This document shows, piece by piece, positions 16,861-26,792 of a stretch of 64,000 nt of DNA (the stretch's first letter is position 1; every line of letters starts with the position of its first letter). Origin of the DNA: Streptomyces nitrosporeus (GTDB lineage Bacteria; Actinomycetota; Actinomycetes; Streptomycetales; Streptomycetaceae). The notes under the pieces are model-generated. The model was not told the origin of the DNA, did not search any database, and saw only the letters and a list, made by a program, of their open reading frames with translations. Where the stretch lies: the NCBI RefSeq assembly GCF_008704555.1, contig NZ_CP023702.1, positions 310,001 to 374,000 on the forward strand, in the 5' to 3' direction. The position numbers were made by a program, and so were the translations under genes.

Positions 16861-18678
16861 ATGTCCCCTGCCAGACCCTCCCGCACGCCCGCACAGGCCC
16901 CCTCCCGCCCCCGGCTGGGCCGCGTCGCCGCGCTCGCCGCCGGTGCCACGCTCGCCGCCGGCGCCCTCGCCGCCCCCTTGGCCGCGGCGGGACCCACCGG
17001 GACGGACGCGACCGGTTCCGTCGCACTCGTCGCGGACACCGTGGCCCCCTCCGTCACCCTTGGATCGGCCTCGGTGAAGGCGGGCGGCGAGGTGGGCTTC
17101 AAGGTGACCGGCTTCCCCGCCGGGGCGAACCTGGCCGTGAAGTTCGACGACAAGGACGTACTCCTGCGGGACTTCCCGATCGGTGCCGACGGCAGCGCGT
17201 CGGGCCGGGTGACCGTGCCCGCCTCCGCGGCTCCGGGCGGGGAGCACTGGCTGCGCTTCCTGGCTCCGCAGACGAGCGTCAGGAGCGAGAACCTGACGGT
17301 GACGGCCGATACGCCCTCCCCCACACCCACACCCACACCCACACCCGCCGAGCCGACACCGAAGCCGACGCCCACCCCGACCGCCCCGGCCGCCGCCCCG
17401 AAGGTGAAGCTGGCCGGGTCCTCGGTGACGGCGGGCGGGAAGCTCACCTTCACCCTCTCCGGGTTCGTCAAGGGGCAGAGCGTCACCGTCAAGCTGGACG
17501 ACAGCGAGATAATCGGCCAGTGGCCGGGGGCCGTCAAGGCCGACGGCACCCTCACCGCGTCGGTGACCGTGCCCGCCTCCGCCGGGGCCGGGGCCCACTG
17601 GCTGCGCTTCCTGGCACCCGACCCCTCCACCAGCCTGAAGGCCGACTTCACGGTGACGGGCTCCGGCACGGGCGGCTCCACCGGCGGGTCGGGCGGCTCC
17701 ACCGGCGGTTCCGGCACGGGCGGTTCCACCGGCGGCTCGGGCGGGTCAGGTACGGGCGGCTCCACCGGCTCCACCGGCGGCTCCGGCACCGGCGGCTCCG
17801 AGAGCGGTTCCGGCGCCGCCTCCGCCACGATCACCGCGGGCTCGCAGGTCGCGGCGGGCGGCAGGGTGTCCTTCCGGGTGACCGGCTTCCCGGCCGGCCA
17901 GCAGCTCACGGTCAAACTGGACGACTCGAAGATCATCGGCCAGTGGACGGGCATCGGCGCGGACGGTTCCTTCTCCGGTTCCGTCACCGTCCCGGCCGAC
18001 GCCGTGAAGGGCGCGCACTGGCTGCGCTTCCTGGCACCCAACCCCTCGACCAGCCTCCGCGCGGACTTCACCGTCACCAGCGGGGCCGAGGCGGGCCCCG
18101 ACGCCGCCGCGGGCACCTCGGGGGGCACCGCCGGCGGTCCGGCGACTCCTGTCCCGGCGGCCTCCGGGGCGCCCGCCAGCGCCTCCAACTCGCGCGGCGC
18201 CAAGGCGGAGGTGACGGCGAGCCAGGTACAGGCGGGCGGGAAGATCCACTTCAAGGTCTCCAAGTTCCCCGCAGGGCAGACGGTCACCGTCAAGTTCGAC
18301 GACGAGGAGATCCTCGGCCAGTGGAAGGCGGACACCACCGGCGCGTACGAGGGTGAGGTGACCGTCCCGGAGGAGACGCCCGCCGGGGCCCACTGGCTGC
18401 GCTTCCTCGCGCCCAACCCCTCCACCACGCTCAAGGTCGACATCACGGTGAGCGCCCCCGGGGCGCCGGCCGCCGACACCGGGCAGGCCGCGGCCCTCGC
18501 CGTACCGCGGCTCACCACCGACACCACCGCCACGGCCGCGTCCGCGGAGGCCCCGGTCTCCTACGCGACGATCGCCTGGTCGGCCGCCGCGGCGGCCGCG
18601 GGCGGGGCGGCGGGCGCCGCGGCGACCACTCTGTTCGTCGTACGGCGACGCCCCGGCGGACCGGCCGCACAGGCCTGA
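16861..18678 (+). CDS. Iron-box-controlled surface protein with four HWLRFLAP repeats, unknown function
   Basis: This 605-aa protein is not a family I recognise. It has a signal peptide ending near residue 44, four Ig-like repeats of about 88 residues (63-149, 180-267, 320-407, 447-531), Pro/Thr- and Gly/Ser/Thr-rich linkers, and a C-terminal hydrophobic helix followed by RRR, as in membrane-anchored wall-spanning proteins. Each repeat has an AGG turn, a paired acidic FDD or LDD, and an invariant HWLRFLAP block. No sortase LPxTG motif is visible. An iron box 94 bp upstream and fes divergently placed suggest a role in iron or siderophore handling at the cell surface. Confidence 0.85.
   Translation: MSPARPSRTPAQAPSRPRLGRVAALAAGATLAAGALAAPLAAAGPTGTDATGSVALVADTVAPSVTLGSASVKAGGEVGFKVTGFPAGANLAVKFDDKDVLLRDFPIGADGSASGRVTVPASAAPGGEHWLRFLAPQTSVRSENLTVTADTPSPTPTPTPTPAEPTPKPTPTPTAPAAAPKVKLAGSSVTAGGKLTFTLSGFVKGQSVTVKLDDSEIIGQWPGAVKADGTLTASVTVPASAGAGAHWLRFLAPDPSTSLKADFTVTGSGTGGSTGGSGGSTGGSGTGGSTGGSGGSGTGGSTGSTGGSGTGGSESGSGAASATITAGSQVAAGGRVSFRVTGFPAGQQLTVKLDDSKIIGQWTGIGADGSFSGSVTVPADAVKGAHWLRFLAPNPSTSLRADFTVTSGAEAGPDAAAGTSGGTAGGPATPVPAASGAPASASNSRGAKAEVTASQVQAGGKIHFKVSKFPAGQTVTVKFDDEEILGQWKADTTGAYEGEVTVPEETPAGAHWLRFLAPNPSTTLKVDITVSAPGAPAADTGQAAALAVPRLTTDTTATAASAEAPVSYATIAWSAAAAAAGGAAGAAATTLFVVRRRPGGPAAQA
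17047..17307 (+). repeat. Surface-protein repeat 1
   Basis: Residues 63-149. The most divergent copy: it has KFDD, DFPIG in place of GQW, and HWLRFLAP followed by QTS instead of (N/D)PST. Confidence 0.7.
17398..17661 (+). repeat. Surface-protein repeat 2
   Basis: Residues 180-267. Contains KLDDSEIIGQW and HWLRFLAPDPSTSL. Preceded by a Pro-Thr linker encoded by an ACACCC run and followed by a Gly/Ser/Thr linker (17662-17815). Confidence 0.75.
17818..18081 (+). repeat. Surface-protein repeat 3
   Basis: Residues 320-407. Contains KLDDSKIIGQW and HWLRFLAPNPSTSL; closest to repeat 2, which suggests a recent duplication. Confidence 0.75.
18199..18453 (+). repeat. Surface-protein repeat 4
   Basis: Residues 447-531. 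Contains KFDDEEILGQW and HWLRFLAPNPSTTL; followed by the membrane-anchor region. Confidence 0.75.
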
Positions 18679-18744
18679 CCTGCCCCAACACACCTTTCCC
18701 ACAGGAAAGTTGTTGCCTAGGTCACACAGCTGAAAGCGTGTTAC

Positions 18745-18763
18745 TTAGGTAAGCCTAAGTTAA
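18745..18763 (+). promoter_or_regulatory. Iron box upstream of the beta-propeller gene
   Basis: TTAGGTAAGCCTAAGTTAA matches the consensus at about 16 of 19 positions. It overlaps a perfect dyad ACTTAGG-TAAG-CCTAAGT (18743-18760). It lies 54 bp before the ATG at 18817. Confidence 0.72.
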
Positions 18764-18816
18764 GTTGTAGTTGTTATCGATCCCCCGTGGACATCTGTCA
18801 GGGAGTTGACCTCAGC

Positions 18817-19872
18817 ATGACCTCCATCCGCAGAAGCCGTCGCACCGTCACCCGTGCCACCGCCGTCGCCGTCGCGATCGCCGCAGGCAGCGCCACCGCG
18901 CTGACGGGCACCGCCTCCGCGCACAGCTCCGACGACACCGTCAAGGTCGCGCCGCTGGTGAAGGGCCTCTACCAGTCCTCCTACTCCGAGCGGAACAACG
19001 TCCTGTGGGCGACCTCCGCCGTGGGCCGTCCCCCGGTCACGCAGTCCGCGCTGCTGAAGATCGACCCCAGGAGCCTGAAGGTCGAGAAGACCATCGTCCC
19101 GCCGGTCACCGACGCCGCCACGGGCGCGGTCGAGGCCGTCTACGGCGTGGCGGTGGACGACGAGCACAACACCGTATGGACGACCAACACCCGTAACAAC
19201 ACGGTGTCCGTCTACAGCCAGCGCACCGGCGCGCACCTCGCCACCCTCCCGAACGTCAACCACGCCCGGGACGTCGTCGTCGACGAGCGCCACAACACCG
19301 TGTGGGCCAGCGCCTTCACGGACGGCACCCTCGTCGCCTTCGACTCCAGGACGCTCAAGGAGAAGAAGCGGATCACCGTCGCCGGCTCCGGCCCGACCGG
19401 TCTGACGCTGAACGAGAAGACCGGCGCCCTCTACGCGGCCGACCTGAACGGCGACCAGCTCATCGAGGTCACCGCCAAGTCGAAGGCCCCGCGCCTGATC
19501 CCCACGGGCGACGGGCCGATCGCGGTCGCGCTGTCGAAGAACGGCAAGACCGCCTACACCGCCGACCAGACCGCCGGCGGCGTCTCGGTCATCGACCTCA
19601 AGAAGGGTCTCGTCACCAAGTCCGTGCCGACCGGTGCGGGCGCCCTGTCCGTCGCCGACGACGACCGCACGGGCAACATCGTGGTCGTCAACCGCACCGC
19701 CGCCACGGCGACGGTCGTCAACCCGAAGAAGGGCACGGTCGTCCGCACCGTGGCCACGGGCGCCAACCCGAACCACGTCCAGATCACCGACGGCTTCGCC
19801 TACGTGGTCGACAAGTCGGGTGCCGGCCTGGACGGCGCCGACCAGATCCACCGCTTCCGCGTCACCCGCTGA
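18817..19872 (+). CDS. Secreted YncE-like beta-propeller protein
   Basis: This 351-aa protein has a signal peptide (basic MTSIRRSRR start, cleavage near TASAHS) then about seven YVTN/YncE-type blades, each with an HNTVW or TAYTAD-like strand and a K(K)GT turn. The ATG at 18817 has GGGAG 11 bases upstream; an earlier in-frame ATG at 18787 would bury the signal peptide. The fold usually serves as a binding platform, and no catalytic residues stand out. E. coli YncE is also a secreted Fur-repressed propeller. An iron box and the adjacent siderophore genes place it in the iron response; its ligand is unknown. Confidence 0.83.
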   Translation: MTSIRRSRRTVTRATAVAVAIAAGSATALTGTASAHSSDDTVKVAPLVKGLYQSSYSERNNVLWATSAVGRPPVTQSALLKIDPRSLKVEKTIVPPVTDAATGAVEAVYGVAVDDEHNTVWTTNTRNNTVSVYSQRTGAHLATLPNVNHARDVVVDERHNTVWASAFTDGTLVAFDSRTLKEKKRITVAGSGPTGLTLNEKTGALYAADLNGDQLIEVTAKSKAPRLIPTGDGPIAVALSKNGKTAYTADQTAGGVSVIDLKKGLVTKSVPTGAGALSVADDDRTGNIVVVNRTAATATVVNPKKGTVVRTVATGANPNHVQITDGFAYVVDKSGAGLDGADQIHRFRVTR

Positions 19873-20214
19873 CCCTCCCGGCGGCTGATCCCCGCGCACC
19901 GGGAACTCCGGCGGAAGGGGCGGCGCGCGCCACGCCCCCTTCCGTCCGGGGCTCCGGAGCTCACGAGCGCCCGGTCCACCGTTTCCAGCGGTGGACCGGG
20001 CGCTGCGGCGTACCGGGCTCCCGCCGGCACGGCACCGGGGACTCCGGGGCCGCCCGTGTCCGGCGCGGACGGACCCGACGCGCCTTTCTCCTTGCCTCTT
20101 CCCGGGGCGGGGCGGCGGTGCCCGGTGCGAGCCGGGCGCCGGAGCCGGCACGGTCGGCGCGCGAAGAGTCCGGCGCGCAAGCGGTGGCCGCGCGGACGGC
20201 CGGGCCGGGCGCGG
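19873..20214. other. Convergent intergenic region
   Basis: No gene seen. It holds an imperfect GC hairpin (19913-19943) and the strong terminator at 19966-20004; the rest is GC-rich DNA without a recognisable signal. Confidence 0.6.
19966..20004. terminator. Bidirectional terminator between the propeller gene and lhgO
   Basis: A perfect 16-bp stem (19966-19981 with 19989-20004) and 7-base loop TTTCCAG lie between convergent genes. Confidence 0.75.
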
Positions 20215-21426
20215 TCACACGGGGCCGCCGGAGCCCGTGAACACGGTGGCGCGGATGTGCTCCGCGATGGCCATGGACGCCGTCGCGGCGGGCGAGGGGG
20301 CGTTGCGTACGGCGGTGACGCGGCCCATCCGGTGGATACGGAAGTCGTCCACCAGCGAGCCGTCCGGGTCGAGTGCCTGGGCCCGTACGCCGGCTCCGCC
20401 GCGGACCACGTCCGCGGTTCCCACCCCGGGGACGTAGTCGCCCGCCGCCCGCATGAAGGCGGCGGCGGAGAGGGAGCCCCGGTACTCCTTGACGCCGGTC
20501 CGCCAGTGCTGGGCGGCCATCTTCCGGACGCCGGGGTAGACGGCGAGCCGGGCCAGGTCCCTCACCGAGACGTCCCGGAGCCGGTAGCCCTCCTTGGCGA
20601 GGGCCAGTACGGCGTTGGGGCCGACCTCGACCGAGCCGTCCACCCGGGGGGTGAAGTGCACCCCGAGGAAGGGGTAGCGCGGGTCGGGCACCGGGTAGAT
20701 CAGACCGCGCACCAGGCCGGCGCGGTCGGGCCGCAGCAGCATGTACTCGCCCCGGAAGGGGACGATCCGGGGGGCGCGGCTGTCCCCCGCGAGTCCGGCG
20801 ACGGTGTCCGACTGGAGTCCCGCGCAGAGGATCAGCCGGTCGACGCGGACGCGTTCCTCTCCGTTGCCCACCTCGATCCCGCCGGCCGTCCGGGTGAGGG
20901 AGGTGACCGGGAACGCCGTTCTGATCCCGCCGCCTGCCGCCTCGATGTCCTTGGCGAACTCCCGGCTGACCGCGGGGTAGTCGGTGATCGCGGTGCGGGG
21001 CGAGTGGAGTGCGGCGATGCCGCCGGCGTGGGGCTCGATCTCCCTGATCCCGTCCCGGGAGATCTTCCGCAGATCGGGCACGTGGTTGTTCCTGGCCCGC
21101 TCGTAGAGGCTCTCCATGCGGCCGAGTTCGTCCCGGCGGACGGCCACGACCAGTTTGCCGGTCTCCTGGTAGGGGAGCCCGCGCTCCTGGCAGTACTCCC
21201 GCAGCAGCGACACGCCCCGCACGCACAGGCGGGCCTTGAGACTGCCCGGGGCGTAGTAGATACCGGCGTGCACCACGCCCGAGTTGTGCCCGGTCTGGTG
21301 GACGGCGACCTGCGGCTCCTTCTCGAACACCACGACCCGGGTGCCCGGCCGGCGCAGCGCGATCTCCCGGCCGGTGGCCAGGCCCACGATGCCGGCGCCG
21401 ACGACGCCGACCGTCTCGTCAGCCAT
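20215..21426 (-). CDS. lhgO: L-2-hydroxyglutarate oxidase
   Basis: This 403-aa FAD-dependent DAO-family enzyme oxidises L-2-hydroxyglutarate to 2-oxoglutarate. GAGIVG (10-15) begins the FAD-binding fold. Family-typical segments are HQTGHNSGVVHAGIYY, the PFRGEYM block and the C-terminal GGAGVRAQALDPDGSLVDDF. ATG 21426 has an AGGAGG ribosome site. It is monocistronic, facing away from the catalase gene's terminator. Assignment rests on the strongly diagnostic NSGVVHAG and GAGVRAQ segments. Confidence 0.88.
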   Translation of the reverse strand: MADETVGVVGAGIVGLATGREIALRRPGTRVVVFEKEPQVAVHQTGHNSGVVHAGIYYAPGSLKARLCVRGVSLLREYCQERGLPYQETGKLVVAVRRDELGRMESLYERARNNHVPDLRKISRDGIREIEPHAGGIAALHSPRTAITDYPAVSREFAKDIEAAGGGIRTAFPVTSLTRTAGGIEVGNGEERVRVDRLILCAGLQSDTVAGLAGDSRAPRIVPFRGEYMLLRPDRAGLVRGLIYPVPDPRYPFLGVHFTPRVDGSVEVGPNAVLALAKEGYRLRDVSVRDLARLAVYPGVRKMAAQHWRTGVKEYRGSLSAAAFMRAAGDYVPGVGTADVVRGGAGVRAQALDPDGSLVDDFRIHRMGRVTAVRNAPSPAATASMAIAEHIRATVFTGSGGPV

Positions 21427-21790
21427 CGGCGTCCTCCTTTCTGCTGTGGCCCGCGGTCAGATACCGGAGGGAGGGCACCGTTTCCGACGCGAGAGCGGGA
21501 ACACGGGGCTTCGCCGCCCCGCGCCTGGAGGCGGACCCGGAATCCCGGAAGCCTCCGGAGGAATGGTGCACCTCCCGGCCCGGGGCCGTGGCGCCGACGG
21601 CGGTCCGCCCGCGGTCCGTTCGCGGTCCGCCCCGCCGGTGGTGCCGGGATCCTGGCGCCCGGCCGGGTCCTGGACAGACCCGCCGGGGCCGCTTCCGTAC
21701 GCGCCGCCGGGGGCGGGCCCGCGCACAGGAAAGGGGGCGGTACCGGGTTCTCCGGTACCGCCCCCGGGCCGTCCTGCGCGGCCCGTGCCG
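21427..21790. other. Intergenic region upstream of lhgO
   Basis: Both flanking genes are on the minus strand. This stretch must carry the lhgO promoter and holds the katE terminator (21733-21765). I cannot pick a -10/-35 pair with confidence. Confidence 0.5.
21733..21765 (-). terminator. Terminator of katE
   Basis: A perfect 14-bp stem (21733-21746 with 21752-21765) with a GTTCT loop lies 26 bp after the katE stop codon. Confidence 0.75.
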
Positions 21791-23998
<2,208 letters not shown>

Positions 23999-24821
23999 TG
24001 CTTCTCCTCCTGTGCCGCCGGTCGCCGGCCGGCGTGCGGTGGGTTCGATGACACGGGCCCCGCCGGCCCTGCTCGGGCGGACGGCCGGACCCAGGGCCGC
24101 GGAGCTGCCCGGCGGTACGGCCGTACGCGGGCGCTCCCTGCCCGGCACGCATATCCCTGCCGCTCCCCGGGGCCGCAGCCACGGCGCGCACCGCCCGCTC
24201 ACTCCTTCGGCAGCGGCCATCGGGGGAGCACGTGCCTGCCACTCGCGTGCCCGGGGACGGTGATCCGATGCGTGTGCGACGGCACGGGTCCACCGGGTGA
24301 ACAAAACCGGCTGTCCCGGGCGGGCCCCGGACGGTCCCGAGGCTGGGTCCGGACGGTCCCGAGGCTGGGGGGAGAGCCCCCTCGCGAACGGGACGCTCCG
24401 CCTCTCGCTCGGGTGTTCCGCACCCGGCCCTCCACATCGCCGCCCCGCCCCATGGGCCGCGGGGTCACGCTCCCGCGTGTGGTGGTCGCTCCCGGACCGG
24501 CCGGCGGGCGCGGGGGTGCGCGGGTGCGCCCCGGAGCCGCCGGACCGGAGCAGGCGTCCCCTCGTCCGGCCCGGTCGCACGGCCCCGGTATCGGCCGTAA
24601 GCTGCCGGAGCCGACCGGGAGCGCGCCGGCGGGACCCGTTCCGCCGCCTCGTGCCGCGGGCCCGGCCGTTCCCGGGCCGGGCCCGCCGGCCACCACGGGG
24701 AGCGCCCCCTGTTTTTCGGATCATTGACCTGCCGCTCGCCGGGCAGGAGAGCGGCGATGCCGCGCGGCCCCGGGTCCGGGGCGACGAAGGGCGCGGAAAC
24801 CTGGAGGGAAGGGAGCAGCAC
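23999..24821. other. Long divergent intergenic region, no gene recognised
   Basis: About 820 bp between the start of katE (leftward) and the DUF5709 gene (rightward). Open frames are composition-driven and encode no recognisable protein. A 22-bp tandem duplication lies at 24327-24370. Stress promoters for both genes are expected here but no clear sigma-B-type pair was found. Confidence 0.55.
24327..24370. repeat. 22-bp tandem duplication
   Basis: Two copies (24327-24348 and 24349-24370) begin CCGGACGGTCCCGAGGCTGG and differ only in the last base. Could be a slippage product or paired regulator sites. Confidence 0.7.
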
Positions 24822-25319
24822 ATGTCCGGTGAAGGACGCGGTGACGACGTGTACCAGCCCGACGGGTCGGACGTGGACAACCGGCCGACGGACGAGCTCG
24901 ATCCGGAGAACGTGCTCGACGAGCCCGGTCTCGACGACATCCTGGACACCGGTTACTCCCCGCCGGAGAAGCCGCTGGGTGTGTCCAAGTACGGCACCAC
25001 GGGTGAGGAGCAGCTCGAGGGCGAGTCCCTGGACCAGCGGATCGCCCAGGAGGTGCCGGAGGACGACCCGCTGCGGGCGGCCGAGGAGAGCGCCGAGGAC
25101 GGCGACGCCGTGGAGGACGCGGAGCCGGAGGACAACGGGCCGGAGGAGGACGAGGCGGGCGACCGGCGCGCCGGACGTATCGAGGCCGCCGGGGACCCGG
25201 TCACCAGCCGGGACAACAGGGTGCTCGGCCGGGACGTGGGCATCGACGGGGGCGCGGCGACGGCGGAGGAAGCCGCGGTCCACGTACAGGACGAGGACGG
25301 GGACGACGGCAGGCCCTGA
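24822..25319 (+). CDS. DUF5709 domain protein, acidic
   Basis: This 165-aa, highly acidic, soluble protein matches the actinobacterial DUF5709 pattern: DDVYQP near the start, LDDILDTGYSPPEKP (about 37-51), EGESLDQRIAQEVP, then an Asp/Glu-rich stretch and a conserved end with VHVQDED. No function is known for the family. ATG 24822 has a GGGAG site six bases upstream. The DNA in front is long and it is divergent from katE, so a stress link is possible but unproven. Confidence 0.82.
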   Translation: MSGEGRGDDVYQPDGSDVDNRPTDELDPENVLDEPGLDDILDTGYSPPEKPLGVSKYGTTGEEQLEGESLDQRIAQEVPEDDPLRAAEESAEDGDAVEDAEPEDNGPEEDEAGDRRAGRIEAAGDPVTSRDNRVLGRDVGIDGGAATAEEAAVHVQDEDGDDGRP

Positions 25320-25401
25320 CCCGCCGCGCCGGCCTCCCCCGCCCCGTGCCGCCCGGCTGCCCGGCCTCCCCGTACCGCCCCGCTGCCCGGGTGTCCTGTG
25401 C

Positions 25402-26322
25402 TCAGCCGTCCCCGCCGGGGGGACCGTGGCCGGCGGCCCGGCCGCCTTCGCCCAGCAGTCCGGTGGGGCGGCCCTCGTCCGGGTCCGGTCCGCCGAGGAC
25501 ACGGCGGGAGCGGCGGGCGACCAGTCCCGGGGACACGGCGCGGACCAGGCGGGCAGCCGGCAGCCAGCGCTGGGCGTAGACGTACGGCGAACGGTTCTCG
25601 ATGCCCCGCAGCACCCGTTCGGTACCGGCCTCGACGGGGTGGACCTTGTCGGCCGGCCACGGCAGACGGGACCGCAGCGTGCGGAAGGCGTCCTCGTGGC
25701 CGGCCGCCCGGATCATCTCGGTGTCCGTCCAGCTGAGGAAGGCCACCCCCACCCCGACGCCCCGGTGGGCGATCTCCGCGCGCAGGCTCTGCGCGAATGC
25801 CTCGGCTCCGGCCTTGGAGGCGCAGTAGGCGGTCATCAGGGGGGCCGGGGCCAGGGCGGCGAGCGAGGCGATCTGGAGGAAGTAGCCGCGGGTGCGTTCG
25901 AGGCCGGGCAGGAACGCTCGCGCCGTGTTCGCGCTGCCGACGAGGTTGACGTCGACCACCCGGCGCCAGACGTCCGGGGCCTCGCGCTCGAAGGCGCCGC
26001 CCGTCGCCACACCGGCGTTGGCCACCACGACGGACGGCGGGCCCAGCCGTTCCTCGATCCGTGCCGCGACCCGGGCCATCGCCCGGTGGTCGGTGGTGTC
26101 GGCGGTGTACGGGACCGCTTCGAAGGGCAGCGACCGGGCGGTCTCCGCCAGCCGGTCCTCCTCCAGGCCCACCAGCGCGACGCGTGTCCCCCGCTCGGCG
26201 AGTCCCAGCGCGAGGGACGCCCCGATGCCCCGGGCCGCACCCGTCACCACGGCGGTCCGGCCGCGCAGCGGCGAGACCCGCGCGCGGTGCGGGAAACCGG
26301 AAAGAACGCGGCCGTCCGCCAT
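25402..26322 (-). CDS. Short-chain dehydrogenase/reductase, substrate unknown
   Basis: This 306-aa SDR has TGAARGIG (near 28-35), NAG (VVVANAGVA) and YCASK (catalytic Tyr-x3-Lys) in the expected order. The C-terminal 60 residues (SPYVYAQRWLPAARL onward) extend past the core, as in SDRs that act on membrane-associated or lipid substrates. ATG 26322 has GGAGG about 12 bases upstream. No neighbours give a pathway. Confidence 0.82.
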   Translation of the reverse strand: MADGRVLSGFPHRARVSPLRGRTAVVTGAARGIGASLALGLAERGTRVALVGLEEDRLAETARSLPFEAVPYTADTTDHRAMARVAARIEERLGPPSVVVANAGVATGGAFEREAPDVWRRVVDVNLVGSANTARAFLPGLERTRGYFLQIASLAALAPAPLMTAYCASKAGAEAFAQSLRAEIAHRGVGVGVAFLSWTDTEMIRAAGHEDAFRTLRSRLPWPADKVHPVEAGTERVLRGIENRSPYVYAQRWLPAARLVRAVSPGLVARRSRRVLGGPDPDEGRPTGLLGEGGRAAGHGPPGGDG

Positions 26323-26792
26323 GGTGTCCCGCCTGCCTCCCGGTCGGGGGCGGGGGGCTGTCCGGCGTGTTCCCGGACGCCGGGTAGTCCCGGCCCGCTC
26401 CTACCGCCCTTGTTCGCCTTTGTCACCTTTTACCGCCGTTCGATCGTATCGGGGGCGGGCCCGTGCCGCCCCTTCGCGGACCCGCCGTCCGCCGGTCCAG
26501 ACCCGCCGTCCACCGGTCCGGACCCGCCGTCCGCCGGTCCGGATCCGCGGGGCGTACCCGCTGCGCGGAGGATCGGCTGCGGGGCCCTGTGCGCGGGTCC
26601 GCGCGGAAACGGGCGGGGCCCCGGGGTACGGACCCCACGTGTCCTGACGCCCCGGGCCGCGACCGACCGACCGAGACCCTCATGGACAGCACTCTGCCTC
26701 GTGGACGGCTTCGCCACCCCGGGGCCGCGCCACTTCCGGGCCCGCCCGGCCACCGCGTCTCCCGGTGGCCACCCCGGGCCCGGCCGCCGGGT
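26323..26792. other. Intergenic region with minisatellite
   Basis: No convincing gene. It holds a 21-bp tandem repeat (26479-26541) and must contain the promoter of the leftward SDR gene in its left part, where a more A/T-rich stretch (26411-26460) is visible. Confidence 0.5.
26479..26541. repeat. 21-bp tandem repeat, three units
   Basis: Units at 26479-26499, 26500-26520 and 26521-26541 share GACCCGCCGTCC(G/A)CCGGTCC. A fourth degenerate unit starts at 26542. On the minus strand it would read as a Gly-Ser-Gly-Pro-(Ala/Val)-Asp-Gly repeat, but no gene around it is supported. Confidence 0.65.

Noticed and set aside
16861..18678. Haem-uptake HtaA or NEAT protein
   Set aside because: The repeats do not show the Tyr-based haem motifs of those families that I know; kept as unknown.
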